Assembly (NCBI RefSeq): GCF_016406325.1
Contig: NZ_CP066370.1
Span: forward strand, 3,348,001 to 3,412,000
Source of the DNA: Shewanella putrefaciens
GTDB taxonomy: Bacteria; Pseudomonadota; Gammaproteobacteria; Enterobacterales; Shewanellaceae
DNA length: 64,000 bases
Direction: 5' to 3'
Shown here: positions 10,578-19,574 of the stretch, piece by piece
How the letters are laid out: each line of letters opens with the position of its first letter
How positions within the stretch are numbered: the stretch's first letter is position 1
Position numbers and translations under genes: made by a program
The notes under the pieces: generated by a model
Told to the model about the DNA's origin: nothing
The model's input: only the letters and a program-made list of their open reading frames with translations
Databases searched by the model: none

Positions 10578-11306
10578 ATGCATATTCATTGCATTATCCA
10601 TGAAAGTTATGAAGGTCCAGGCTATTTTAGCGATTGGGCCGCAAGCAAAAACTACAGAATGAGCTTTAGCAGAGTCTATCTAGATGAAGCTCTACCTGAA
10701 GATAGTGATGGTTTTGATCTGTTAATTATCCTCGGTGGCCCCCAGTCTCCCGCCACATCCCAAAGCGATTGTCCATATTTTGATAGTCAAGCAGAACAAA
10801 GACTTATCAGGCAAGCTATCCAAACAAATAAAGCCGTTGTGGGGGTTTGTCTTGGAGCACAGTTAATCGGTGAGGCATTAGGTGCCCGTTATCAAAAGAG
10901 TCCACATGCCGAGATTGGTTACTTCCCTATTGAACTGACTGCGGCAGGAAAAAGTAATATTAACCTTAAGACATTTTCGACCACTGAAGTGGTCGGCCAC
11001 TGGCATAACGACATGCCTGGCCTTACGCCCGATTGCGAAGTGCTAGCCACAAGTGAAGCTTGCCCGCGGCAAATTGTACGTTACACAAATTTAGTTTTTG
11101 GATTTCAATGCCATCTTGAATTTATCAGTAGCCAATTAACACCATTAATTGCCCAAGAAAATGCTTTTTCTTGCACACAGAAAATGCCCTATATTCAAAG
11201 CCCTGAGTTTATACTGGGGCAATCAACGGCTAGGATGAATCAGTTGCTGGGACATTTTTTAGATAATCTAGTCTTAGCCTATCAAGCCGTATATACCCCT
11301 AAGTAA
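10578..11306 (+). CDS. Class I glutamine amidotransferase-like protein
   Basis: Stand-alone amidotransferase domain of the GuaA-like type (242 residues), expected to release ammonia from glutamine or a gamma-glutamyl compound. The triad is intact: Cys91 in 'VGVCLGAQLIG', His179 and Glu181 in 'QCHLEF'. No synthetase partner is adjacent. Related stand-alone proteins include gamma-glutamyl hydrolases and uncharacterised GMP-synthase-like proteins, so the substrate is open. It is divergent from the AraC regulator, which may control it, and ends before a terminator shared with opgD. Confidence 0.88.
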   Translation: MHIHCIIHESYEGPGYFSDWAASKNYRMSFSRVYLDEALPEDSDGFDLLIILGGPQSPATSQSDCPYFDSQAEQRLIRQAIQTNKAVVGVCLGAQLIGEALGARYQKSPHAEIGYFPIELTAAGKSNINLKTFSTTEVVGHWHNDMPGLTPDCEVLATSEACPRQIVRYTNLVFGFQCHLEFISSQLTPLIAQENAFSCTQKMPYIQSPEFILGQSTARMNQLLGHFLDNLVLAYQAVYTPK

Positions 11307-11327
11307 AAAGTGGCTAAAGCCAAAACA

Positions 11328-11356
11328 AAAATGCCAGCTAAGTTAGCTGGCATTTT
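11328..11356. terminator. Terminator between convergent amidotransferase and opgD genes
   Basis: AAAATGCCAGCTAA and TTAGCTGGCATTTT form a perfect 14-bp stem with a 1-base gap at the centre. T runs exist on both strands, so it is probably bidirectional. Confidence 0.85.
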
Positions 11357-11378
11357 AGATTAATGACTCACAAATCGC

Positions 11379-13061
11379 TTATTGCAGATGGCCCGCGTTA
11401 TAGAGTTCACGATCATCCTTAGCGGGCGGATTCCACTGATACATCCAAGTCTCAGACAGTGGTTGACCATCGACTTCTAAGTAAACTCTTAGGTTAATTG
11501 GCTCAACGCTGTCCTCTGGAGGCACTACATCAAACATAGCACGATAGCCATTAATCGATGCTAAAGGACGTGCTGATTCGATTTCTACACGGCCTTGTGA
11601 GGTACTGATCACCGCTTTTACTTGAGTATCTTTGCCTAACATAGGTAAAGTGCCACCAGCAAAATCGATAACAAAGCGCTTACTGTAATATTTGCGCTTC
11701 TGACCAACCACACCACCTAAACCAGTGAAAGTATCAACAACACGGGCACGAGGTGATTGCACAGGTGGAATGCCTCCCCAATACATGTTGTAGCTATAAA
11801 GCAACTCTTGACCTGGTAAAATAGGCTCTGCAGGGTTCCAAAATGCCACTATGTTATCGAAGGTTTCATCCAGCGTTGGGATTTCCACTAGCTGTACAGA
11901 ACCTTTACCCCAACTTCCCGTAGGTTCAATCCATAAACTTGGACGTTTTTCGTAGAAAACACCGTCATCCTGATAATGATCAAAATTACGATCGCGCTGC
12001 ATTAAACCAAAACCTCTTGGATTTTCATCGCTATAGGCGTTGAATCGCAGATTTTCTGGGTTAGCGAGTGGACGCCAAATCCATTCGCCACTCCCTGTAT
12101 GCATTGCTAAGCCATCCGAATCGTGGATCTCTTGACGCCAGTCATAACCAGTACGGCGATCGTTTTCACCCACCATATACATACTGGTTAGTGGCGCGAC
12201 ACCTAAACGCTCAATCGCTTTACGGGGATAAATCGCCGCATCGACTTTCATCTTCAAACGCTCACCTGGCTCAATGTCAAAACGGTAAGCGCCAGTCACA
12301 CTTGGAGAATCTAACAATGCATAGACGGTGGCAATATTCGAGCCTGGTTTAGGTTTCTCTAACCAGAAATGAGTAAACATTGGAAACTCTTCAGGTTTTG
12401 GTAATGCAGTATCAACCGCCAAACCACGGGCTGATAAACCGTATTGCATCTCTTGACCTACTGCTCGGAAATAACTCGCCCCAAGGAAAGCCACCACATC
12501 ACGCTGCCAATCGGTATTAAACTGCATTCTAAATCCAGCAAAACCGAGATCTTTAGGTAGCTGACTTCCTTTCACTTTAGACTTGCCGTAATCAAACATC
12601 GATGGTGAGTATTCGATAAGTTTGGCCTTACTCTCATCTAACTCATAGATATGTACTGGCGTATCAAAATACAAACCTAGGTGAAATAATTCGGCACGAA
12701 ACTCAGAATCCTGATCACGCCACATTGCCGCTTTTTTCTTAAAATGGAACTGCTGGTAATCATCCCAGCTCATCCCCTGCAGGCTTTTAGGCAGTTCGCC
12801 CTTGTGACTAACATAGGACTCAGCAGCAAGTGTACGAGCATGACCCTTAAGCCATGCATAACTGAACTCTTCGCCCTCTTGCGGCGCGCTCGCCTTACCT
12901 GCAGCGCAGGCGGAAAGACTTAGCAATACACTACAGGTCAGCAATACACTGCCAACCATACGTTGCAAACGTCCACGAGTAGATTGAATTTCAACTGATG
13001 ACGGCATAGCCATCAATTCACGGTTAACATTTCTTTGTTCGGGAAATAAATTGGGTTGCAT
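11379..13061 (-). CDS. opgD: Glucan biosynthesis protein D/G family (OpgD-like)
   Basis: Periplasmic protein of the MdoG family, needed for shaping osmoregulated periplasmic glucans. Conserved blocks match E. coli OpgD from memory: 'LGFAGFR', 'DVVAFLGASYFRAVGQ', 'QYGLSARGLAVDT', 'HDSDGLAMHTGSGEWIWRPL' and 'KRPSLWIEPTGSWGKG'. The frame opens at 13163, but that leader is implausible; I chose ATG 13061, with ATG 13013 or 13007 also possible because no strong ribosome site marks any of them. The signal region ends in LLSLSAC, which looks like a lipobox, rather than the twin-arginine signal of E. coli OpgD. No opgH glucosyltransferase lies nearby, so it acts apart from its partner locus. Confidence 0.88.
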   Translation of the reverse strand: MQPNLFPEQRNVNRELMAMPSSVEIQSTRGRLQRMVGSVLLTCSVLLSLSACAAGKASAPQEGEEFSYAWLKGHARTLAAESYVSHKGELPKSLQGMSWDDYQQFHFKKKAAMWRDQDSEFRAELFHLGLYFDTPVHIYELDESKAKLIEYSPSMFDYGKSKVKGSQLPKDLGFAGFRMQFNTDWQRDVVAFLGASYFRAVGQEMQYGLSARGLAVDTALPKPEEFPMFTHFWLEKPKPGSNIATVYALLDSPSVTGAYRFDIEPGERLKMKVDAAIYPRKAIERLGVAPLTSMYMVGENDRRTGYDWRQEIHDSDGLAMHTGSGEWIWRPLANPENLRFNAYSDENPRGFGLMQRDRNFDHYQDDGVFYEKRPSLWIEPTGSWGKGSVQLVEIPTLDETFDNIVAFWNPAEPILPGQELLYSYNMYWGGIPPVQSPRARVVDTFTGLGGVVGQKRKYYSKRFVIDFAGGTLPMLGKDTQVKAVISTSQGRVEIESARPLASINGYRAMFDVVPPEDSVEPINLRVYLEVDGQPLSETWMYQWNPPAKDDRELYNAGHLQ

Positions 13062-13265
13062 AAGCAGACTCTGAATTGGTGTAACTTCCTGACACTTCGC
13101 TGCACATATAAGCAATATGCAATGACTGCCCTGTGGAGAACTGTTGATGACAATGATAACCATACCTTTATCTCCATCAGTTCGCCAGAATCTAACATAA
13201 TTTCAGCACAATGGAATACGGCACGGCGGCTATTTTCAATACTGCCGTCAGTTTATGAAAATAGT

Positions 13266-13297
13266 ATTAAAAAGGGCTACACAATGTAGCCCTTAAT
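13266..13297 (-). terminator. Terminator of the cstA-like gene
   Basis: On the minus strand AAGGGCTACA and TGTAGCCCTT form a 10-bp stem with a TTG loop, followed by a T5 run. It lies 26 bases past the cstA stop. Confidence 0.85.
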
Positions 13298-13319
13298 AAA
13301 CGGTTAATCACAAACTGAA

Positions 13320-14792
13320 TTACTTCAGATCAACAGCCACTTTACGTCTGTTATGGGCAATAATCAGCGCTACGAGGCAGATAACGCCCACCGCAATCCC
13401 CACAGGTTGGCTCAAAGATTGAGGTAAACCAAGCCCTATGCCCGCGGTAACGATATAGGAAACCGTCACACAGGTTCCAGCGATGGCAGGCAAACTCACA
13501 ATCCAATGGAAAGTGCCTCTATCGAATAAATATTTCGTCGCTAGCCACAGTACACTGGTCGATAACAACATATTTGAGAAGGCAAAGTAGCGCCAAATCA
13601 ATGAAAAATCGATCTTAGTCATAAAGTAAGCAATAGTAAGGATAGGTGCTGCGACTAATAAACGATTACGCATACTTTGTGGAATATTAAATGCGTCAAT
13701 TATCGTTAAACGTAAGGATCTGAAAGCAGTATCTCCTGAAGTGATAGGGAATACAGCCACAGCAATAATCGCCATCACGCCGCCCAGTACACCAAGATAG
13801 GTTGTCGCCACTTGGTTAACCACTAAGCCCGGACCACCTTGATCCAGCAGGCTCTTCAGTTCAACATATCCACCAGGGAAAGCGGCAATACCCGCCGTTG
13901 CCCAGACACATGCCACAATACCTTCAGCAACCATAGCGCCATAATAAACAGGACGAACGTATTTCTCGTTGGTTAAACAGCGGGCCATAATCGGTGCTTG
14001 AGTCGAATGGAAACCACTAATTGCACCACAGGTAATAGTCACAAACAGCAGTGGCCATACAGGTAAACCATCTGGGTTAGGCTCGAGTAAGTCATTGTTA
14101 TAGTGGCTATGGTCAAAATAGGCGAACACATCACCCATTTCTGGTAACTGCGGAGCATGGAGCATTAATGCAACTGCAATTGAGGTGGTCATAACGACCA
14201 TTAACAAACCAAATGCGGGATATAGCTTGGTAATAATTTTATCAATCGGCAACATAGTCGCTAAAAAGTAATAAGCTAAAATCACTAACACCCAGAAGGT
14301 ATTATTACCAAAAATAGTGTCTTTAAAGTAATCGAGATTACTTAAAAGCCCCGCAGGACTCATAATAAATACCACACCCACAAAAAACAGCAGCATGGCA
14401 GTAAAGAGCAGCATCACGCCTTTAAAATAGATATTAAAGTAATGGCCTGCAATTTCCGGCAGACTCTTACCATCTTCCTTAATACTGAGTACGCCCGAAA
14501 AATAATCGTGTACAGCACCGCCAATAATATTACCAAGCACAATCCACACTAAAGCAATTGGACCATAGAGAGCACCCAGAATAGGACCAAAAATTGGACC
14601 TACCCCAGCCACATTGAGGAACTGGATCAAAAACGCTTTGACGGGGTGAACAGGAACATAATCCACGCCATCTTTAAATCTGGCTTGAGGAGTCAGTGCC
14701 TTAGGATCAATACCCGCTTGGCGTTCAACAAATGGACTGTAAAACCGGTATGCAAGCGCTAACAGCACAAGACAAATGAAGAAAATTAACAT
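13320..14792 (-). CDS. Carbon starvation protein A family transporter (short form)
   Basis: Inner-membrane transporter of the CstA/BtsT family; characterised members import peptides or pyruvate. The 490-residue protein has about 13 hydrophobic segments. Family motifs in order include 'VHPVKAFLIQFLNVAGVGPI' near residue 50, 'GAVHDYFSGVLSIKEDG' near 95 and 'GAISGFHSTQAPIMARCL' near 260. It is shorter than E. coli CstA (about 700 residues) and matches the compact type found in many bacteria, with the C-terminal five-helix part reduced. No LytTR regulator or YbdD-like small protein adjoins it. Substrate is not predictable. Confidence 0.88.
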   Translation of the reverse strand: MLIFFICLVLLALAYRFYSPFVERQAGIDPKALTPQARFKDGVDYVPVHPVKAFLIQFLNVAGVGPIFGPILGALYGPIALVWIVLGNIIGGAVHDYFSGVLSIKEDGKSLPEIAGHYFNIYFKGVMLLFTAMLLFFVGVVFIMSPAGLLSNLDYFKDTIFGNNTFWVLVILAYYFLATMLPIDKIITKLYPAFGLLMVVMTTSIAVALMLHAPQLPEMGDVFAYFDHSHYNNDLLEPNPDGLPVWPLLFVTITCGAISGFHSTQAPIMARCLTNEKYVRPVYYGAMVAEGIVACVWATAGIAAFPGGYVELKSLLDQGGPGLVVNQVATTYLGVLGGVMAIIAVAVFPITSGDTAFRSLRLTIIDAFNIPQSMRNRLLVAAPILTIAYFMTKIDFSLIWRYFAFSNMLLSTSVLWLATKYLFDRGTFHWIVSLPAIAGTCVTVSYIVTAGIGLGLPQSLSQPVGIAVGVICLVALIIAHNRRKVAVDLK

Positions 14793-14904
14793 TATTTAAT
14801 TACCCATACTTTAGTGGGAGATGATTAAATGACGAGTTTCATTGAGTTATGCCGTGAGGTCAAGCAACTCAGCATTAGACTAAGGTAGGGTTGCTAATAC
14901 GAAA

Positions 14905-15409
14905 TCAGCTTAATCTCAGTTCAAGCAAGGCCTGAGTATCTTCGCTTTCTTTGATTTGTTGACCTGTCAAAATAAATCCCTGCCGAAAAAGTGCCCGTAA
15001 CGAGGCATGATTATGCTTAGCGACATGGGCGAATAGTGGTCGAACTGAAGTGAGGGGCAAAAATACCTTCAATGCCTGAGTCGCAATGCCCTGCCCCCCA
15101 GTATTCACGCCCGATCCAGTAACCGAGCAGTGACTGCCCTTTGTGTTGAAAATTGACGATATTCCCCACAAGCCTCCCGTCAACCCAAATAGCACGAGAC
15201 AACACTTGCTTGCTATACAAAATATTCTGTTGCCAATGGGCAAAAAAGGCTTCGCGCTCCCGAGGTGGAAACTGAGCAAGGTGATGGGCTATGGGATCAC
15301 TTTGATGGCTAAAAAATACCTCAAGATCACTGATTTCGATGGCTCGCAGATTGACGCTTTGCGTTGTTACAGAATGCATTTCTGGATCCGTTTGTGCACC
15401 GTTTCCCAT
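14905..15409 (-). pseudogene. GNAT-family N-acetyltransferase with a one-base frameshift
   Basis: Two overlapping frames together give one RimJ/RimL-like acetyltransferase of about 167 residues. The 5' part starts at ATG 15409 behind a good AGGAGG-type site and runs through 'LRAIEISDLEVFFSH' and 'LLGYWIGREYWG'. The acetyl-CoA loop and C-terminus ('GQGIATQALKVFL', then 'HNHASLRALFRQGFI') continue in another frame. The break falls at a run of six C on the plus strand (15094-15099); five would restore 'REYWGQGIATQAL'. It is either a real one-base insertion, a slippage-switched gene, or a sequencing error. Without correction the product loses the acetyl-CoA binding loop. Confidence 0.85.
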
Positions 15410-15556
15410 TGCTTTACCTCCCTTTCTATCTCAATAAAAGACAGCATGCCACATTCTAGGTGATTAAGCTCAAGCAAAAAAATAGACGCATAACCGAGAA
15501 TAAGTTAGCGTCCGAAGAGGCAAAATTGCCGAAATTGAAGTTTTAAAATTGACAGA

Positions 15557-16276
15557 CTAAATAAAAATAAGCGCAAAAACGGGCGCCCCTAATACCATAG
15601 CAATACCGATAAAGATCATGGTTAAACTCGCTATTACGCCTTCTTGCTGACCAAGCTCAGTCGCTTTAGCCGCGCCTGCACCATGGGCGGAAGCTCCCAG
15701 TGCAACCCCTTTACCTAAAGAAGTACGAATGCGCATTAGTTTAAATAAGGGTTCGCACACTAACATCCCTATAATCCCCGTGATCAGTACCATCATAGCG
15801 GTCAGCTCTGACACACCACCAAAGGCGCTCGTTGCCTCCATAGCAAAGGGGGTTGAAACCGAACGAACTAATAAACTTTTAGAAAGCTCGGCAGGTAAAG
15901 GAATAAATTTGACGAGCAACCACGTTGATATCATTCCCAAAAATAATCCAGCAACAACACCAAGGGTGATAGTGAGTGGATACTGACAGATTAATTTGCG
16001 CTCACGGTAAATAGGCAGTGCAAAAGCAATTGTTGCGGGAGCTAACATCGCCATCAACCAATGGGTATATTCAAAATAAGTGGGTAATGGAATGTTTAGA
16101 TTAAACACCAGCAAAATGATCATCACAGGCGCAAATACTATGGGTGCAAGCCACCATACTTTATGGTGCTTGTATAAACTTTTAGCTCCGTAGTAACAAA
16201 ATACCGTTAACAATAAACTGATTAAGGCTAAAACGGTTTGCGACATTAGAAAATCCATCACTTTTGAATCGGCCAT
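15557..16276 (-). CDS. LrgB/CidB family membrane protein
   Basis: 239-residue inner-membrane protein with about seven hydrophobic helices, of the LrgB/CidB/YohK family that pairs with LrgA/CidA. Family blocks are 'LLVRSVSTPFAMEA' near residue 145, 'LVITGIIGMLVCEPL' and the C-terminal 'GASAHGAGAAKATELG'. In Gram-positive bacteria the pair affects murein hydrolase export and pyruvate uptake; the role here is inferred only. It follows the lrgA-like gene with a 2-base gap, so translation is probably coupled, and a divergent LysR gene probably regulates both. Confidence 0.92.
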   Translation of the reverse strand: MADSKVMDFLMSQTVLALISLLLTVFCYYGAKSLYKHHKVWWLAPIVFAPVMIILLVFNLNIPLPTYFEYTHWLMAMLAPATIAFALPIYRERKLICQYPLTITLGVVAGLFLGMISTWLLVKFIPLPAELSKSLLVRSVSTPFAMEATSAFGGVSELTAMMVLITGIIGMLVCEPLFKLMRIRTSLGKGVALGASAHGAGAAKATELGQQEGVIASLTMIFIGIAMVLGAPVFALIFI

Positions 16277-16278
16277 GG

Positions 16279-16713
16279 CTAAACAACCTTAGCATGGCGA
16301 CGAGCATGCTTTTTGATATTCAACTGGCGTTCAAAACGAAACACTCTATCCACAACAAAGCCCGTTCCCACCATCACGCATATACTCCCAATGACCAGAG
16401 TAAACATGATATTGACACCATACTGCTCAAACAGCCCTTCGTACTTGATAACCGATATCACAGGTGGAATAAAAAACAGTAATAGCTCACCAATTAACCA
16501 AGCAGCGCCAAGCTGTACAGCACGCTCAGGTATCAATTTTGATATAAGTAAAATCAATAAGATACCTAATCCTAGTACACTGCCAGGTAGGGGTAAGTGC
16601 GCCCAAATAGCAAACCAATGACAAGCAAGAGACAGTAAACAAAAGAGACCGATTTGGATTAACAGCAAAGCCCCATGACGACATCGACATATTGTGGCTT
16701 GTAGGAATGACAT
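16279..16713 (-). CDS. LrgA/CidA family membrane protein
   Basis: Small holin-like inner-membrane protein (144 residues from ATG 16713) with four hydrophobic helices, of the LrgA/CidA/YohJ family. It carries the family stretch 'LPLPGSVLGLGILLILL' near residue 40 and 'GAAWLIGELLLFFIPP' near 70. The frame extends 19 codons further upstream, but that leader is not membrane-like and the start at 16713 fits family length. It is the first gene of the pair with the LrgB-like gene. Confidence 0.9.
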   Translation of the reverse strand: MSFLQATICRCRHGALLLIQIGLFCLLSLACHWFAIWAHLPLPGSVLGLGILLILLISKLIPERAVQLGAAWLIGELLLFFIPPVISVIKYEGLFEQYGVNIMFTLVIGSICVMVGTGFVVDRVFRFERQLNIKKHARRHAKVV

Positions 16714-16835
16714 GATGTTCTCAATCAACACTAAATTTCTATAACACCATTTTACCGCTTGTCTATTCAATAAAAAAAATGAATATTAAGAATGTAATCC
16801 ATGAATTTAAAGAATGAAGTTAACAGTGAGGCATA

Positions 16836-17726
16836 ATGGATCTAAAGGTTATCCGCTATTTTATTGAAATCGTCGATGCGGGTGGTTTCGGTAAAGCCTG
16901 CGAAAAAGTGCACCTAACTCAGCCAGCGCTTTCTAAAGCCGTGCGTCAGTTAGAGGAAGAACTCGATCTCACCTTGCTTGAACGTGGCAAACGTGGCACC
17001 CAAGTTAAACTCACCCCTGCAGGAGAAGTTGTCTATCGCCACGGAAAAGACTTACTCGATGGCCGCAAACGCATGTTAGCGGAGCTTGCAGCACAACGTA
17101 ATTTAAGCGCAGGAGAACTCAACCTCGGTTTAGCGCCTCTAGGCAGCGCCGAAATCTTTGCGCCTATCATTGCCAAATACCGCCAGCAATACCCACAAAT
17201 TGAAATGCATTTGCTCGTGCGTGGTGGTGTAGAACAAACTTCGGCGATTCAAAAAGGGGAAATAGAACTGGCTACTGGTATTATTGATTTCGATGATGGC
17301 TATGATGGTATCCGCGTATTTAACGATCCAATGGTGGTCGTGCTCCCCAAGGAAAATCCATTAGCCTCCAGAGAACATCTATTCATTACCGACTTAAACC
17401 ATCAGCCCCAAGTGATGTTTGAAACTGAATATACACTTTATCAATTAGTTCTAACGGCTTGCCAAGCGGCAGGATTTACCCCTCAAAATATCACTCGAGT
17501 CAGCCAAGCTGATTTCGGCATTGCTTTAGTCGCGGCAGGAACGGGCATTATGGTGCTGCCACGCTCAATTGCGCGACGCTACAGTGTCTCAGGGGTAGTC
17601 AATATTCCCCTAGCGAGTGACGAATTACGCTGGGAACTATCACTCTTCTGGCGTAAGGAGCAAGTTCTATCCTTTGCAGCCCAAGCCATGATCAATTTGG
17701 TTAAGAAACATTTGGCGAAAGCCTAA
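16836..17726 (+). CDS. LysR-family regulator, probably of the lrgAB pair
   Basis: 296-residue LysR-type regulator: a winged helix-turn-helix at residues 1-60 ('LTQPALSKAVRQLEEELDLT'), a linker helix, then a periplasmic-binding-protein-like effector domain from about 90 to the end. It is divergent from the lrgA-like gene with 122 bases between starts, the arrangement seen for CidR-type regulators, so control of lrgAB is likely (inferred from position). The effector is unknown; acetate is sensed by some CidR-like proteins. Confidence 0.92.
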   Translation: MDLKVIRYFIEIVDAGGFGKACEKVHLTQPALSKAVRQLEEELDLTLLERGKRGTQVKLTPAGEVVYRHGKDLLDGRKRMLAELAAQRNLSAGELNLGLAPLGSAEIFAPIIAKYRQQYPQIEMHLLVRGGVEQTSAIQKGEIELATGIIDFDDGYDGIRVFNDPMVVVLPKENPLASREHLFITDLNHQPQVMFETEYTLYQLVLTACQAAGFTPQNITRVSQADFGIALVAAGTGIMVLPRSIARRYSVSGVVNIPLASDELRWELSLFWRKEQVLSFAAQAMINLVKKHLAKA

Positions 17727-17736
17727 TCGCCCCATA

Positions 17737-17757
17737 AAAGTGATCTCACTTTGTTTT
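17737..17757 (+). terminator. Weak terminator after the LysR gene
   Basis: AAAGTGA and TCACTTT form a 7-bp stem with a 2-base loop, followed by G and four T. It lies 11 bases after the stop codon and is modest in strength. Confidence 0.5.
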
Positions 17758-18047
17758 ATCCAAGCTAATCCATTAGAGTGAAATTGCATAAATTCACAAA
17801 AACCTTAATAAGAGACACCATCAAAACAGGCCCGTTTTCACCGCGACAAAGGATAAATACAGATAACAATATCTATTTAACCAATGTTTAAATAAAAACA
17901 CTAAACCAAATAGTTAATTGAAAAATATAAACTAAAATAAAATAAATTCTCTATAACAACCATTCAACCTCTTGAGTACAATTTAAATACAGCCCCTATT
18001 GGTTAAACCGTTTCTACGACCACCTTATGAAACGCCCTTTTTTAAAA

Positions 18048-18061
18048 TGAATTTATAGTCA
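18048..18061 (+). promoter_or_regulatory. ARG-box-like operator 1
   Basis: TGAATTTATAGTCA matches the palindromic ArgR consensus TGAATWWWWATTCA at 13 of 14 positions. It is 21 bp from a second, weaker box, the centre-to-centre spacing typical of ArgR hexamer sites. Confidence 0.65.
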
Positions 18062-18068
18062 CATTTAA

Positions 18069-18082
18069 AGCATAATTATTGA
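18069..18082 (+). promoter_or_regulatory. ARG-box-like operator 2, overlapping the -35 element
   Basis: AGCATAATTATTGA matches the ARG-box consensus at 11 of 14 positions. Its end overlaps the TTGACA element at 18079, so a bound repressor would block RNA polymerase. Confidence 0.55.
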
Positions 18083-18107
18083 CACGACAATTACTTATGC
18101 CTATAGT
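18079..18107 (+). promoter_or_regulatory. Sigma-70 promoter of the amino-acid ABC operon
   Basis: A perfect TTGACA (18079-18084) is followed by a 17-base spacer and TATAGT (18102-18107). The 5' leader to the ATG at 18152 would be about 38 bases. The rest of the 425-base gap (17758-18047) is A/T-rich and holds nothing I recognise. Confidence 0.8.
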
Positions 18108-18151
18108 CGCCACACTGCACACTGATAGTGAAATCGACAAGAGAGTTTTAA

Positions 18152-18886
18152 ATGAAAAAATCCATGTTATTAGGCGGCCTGACCTTAACTGCCACCTTGT
18201 TGTTAGCTGGATGCGGAAAAAGCGATGACGTGTTAGTCGTTGGCACTAATGCCGCCTTCCCTCCTTTTGAATATGTTGGCGGCCAAAGTGGCGATGAAAT
18301 CAAAGGCTTTGATATCGATCTGGCCAAGCAAATCGCTAAAGACGCCGGCAAGACGCTCAAAGTCGAGAACATGAAGTTCGATTCACTGATCGTCGCACTC
18401 AATTCAGGCAAGATTGATTTTATCGCCTCAGGTATGACGATAACCGCTGAACGTCAAGCAAACGTCAACTTCTCTGACCCTTACTACGAAGCGACTCAAG
18501 TGGTACTCGTCAACAAAGATAACGATAGCATTCATACGCTTGAAGATATTAAAGACAAACACTTTGCGGTGCAGTTAGGCACAACCGCTGACATTATGTC
18601 GAAAAAATACACGCAAAATATCACCGCCTTTAATACGGGTTTCGAAGCCATTATGGAGCTTAAAAATGCCAAGGTAGATTTAGTGTTATTTGACAGCGAA
18701 CCTGCCGCTAACTATCTGGCTAAAAATCCTGAATTAAAGATGATCAAACTGGATTTTCCTGCTGAGTTTTATGGCTTTGCGGTCTCAAAAGAACAACCTG
18801 AACTGCTGGCGAGCATCAATAAAACACTGGCTAACATGAAAGCTGACGGCCAATATCAGACGCTCGTTTCTACCCATATAAAGTGA
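18152..18886 (+). CDS. Amino-acid ABC transporter substrate-binding lipoprotein
   Basis: Periplasmic solute-binding protein of the polar amino-acid family (SBP_bac_3), 244 residues. A lipoprotein signal ends in LLLAGC with Cys21 as the lipidation site, so it is membrane tethered. The ligand-domain motifs are present: 'GTNAAFPPFEYV' near residue 31, 'IKGFDIDLAKQIA', and 'DFIASGMTITAERQ' with the carboxylate-binding Arg. It is first in a three-gene operon with permease and ATPase (7 bases to the next gene). The upstream ARG-box pair suggests arginine, ornithine or lysine as ligand; this is inference, since the family also binds glutamine and histidine. Confidence 0.94.
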   Translation: MKKSMLLGGLTLTATLLLAGCGKSDDVLVVGTNAAFPPFEYVGGQSGDEIKGFDIDLAKQIAKDAGKTLKVENMKFDSLIVALNSGKIDFIASGMTITAERQANVNFSDPYYEATQVVLVNKDNDSIHTLEDIKDKHFAVQLGTTADIMSKKYTQNITAFNTGFEAIMELKNAKVDLVLFDSEPAANYLAKNPELKMIKLDFPAEFYGFAVSKEQPELLASINKTLANMKADGQYQTLVSTHIK

Positions 18887-18893
18887 TATCAGC

Positions 18894-19574
18894 ATGATAG
18901 ACGCAATTAATACCTCGCTGTTTAGCCCGATTGGCGAAGATGGCATGATAGGCATGCTGCTGATATTAAATGGTTTAAAAGTGACGTTAGTCGTCACTTT
19001 CTTCGCCATGTTATTAGGCGCAGTGTTAGGCATTGGCACCACCTTTATGAAGATGTCGTCTAAGTGGTATATCCGCTTCCCCGCCAATCTTTATGTCGGT
19101 GTGATCCGTGGCACCCCAGTAGTTGTGCAATTAGTGATCCTTTACTTCATCGTGCTTTCAGCCTTAGATGTCGATAAGATCACTGCCGCCATTATCGCTT
19201 TTGGTCTCAATAGCGGCGCGTATATTTCTGAGATAATCCGCGCAGGGATTCAAGCCGTTGATAAAGGTCAAACCGAAGCGGCACGTTCACTTGGCTTGTC
19301 CCAAGCCATGACCATGAAGTCGATTATTCTGCCCCAAGCGATTAAGAATATTCTGCCCGCACTTGGTAATGAATTTATCGTGCTCCTCAAAGAAACCGCC
19401 GTCATTGGCTTTATCGGTGGCGTTGACCTTATGCGCGCCGGTGAAATCATCCGTAGCCGTACCTTCGAGGACAGTGTGCCCTTATTTACCTGCGCACTCA
19501 TCTACTTATTCCTAACCTACAGCTTCACGTTTGTGCTGTCGAAATTTGAAAAGAGGTTGAAACAAAGTGATTAA
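18894..19574 (+). CDS. Amino-acid ABC transporter permease
   Basis: 226-residue inner-membrane permease of the HisM/GlnP type with five membrane segments. The EAA loop that contacts the ATPase is seen as '[20 protein letters not shown]' near residue 123. A single permease gene implies a homodimer, as in GlnP or ArtQ-like systems. It overlaps the ATPase gene by 8 bases, so translation is coupled. Confidence 0.94.
   Translation: MIDAINTSLFSPIGEDGMIGMLLILNGLKVTLVVTFFAMLLGAVLGIGTTFMKMSSKWYIRFPANLYVGVIRGTPVVVQLVILYFIVLSALDVDKITAAIIAFGLNSGAYISEIIRAGIQAVDKGQTEAARSLGLSQAMTMKSIILPQAIKNILPALGNEFIVLLKETAVIGFIGGVDLMRAGEIIRSRTFEDSVPLFTCALIYLFLTYSFTFVLSKFEKRLKQSD

Noticed and set aside
13056..13289. 77-codon plus-strand frame opposite the opgD start
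   Set aside because: It runs through the cstA terminator hairpin and has no ribosome site.
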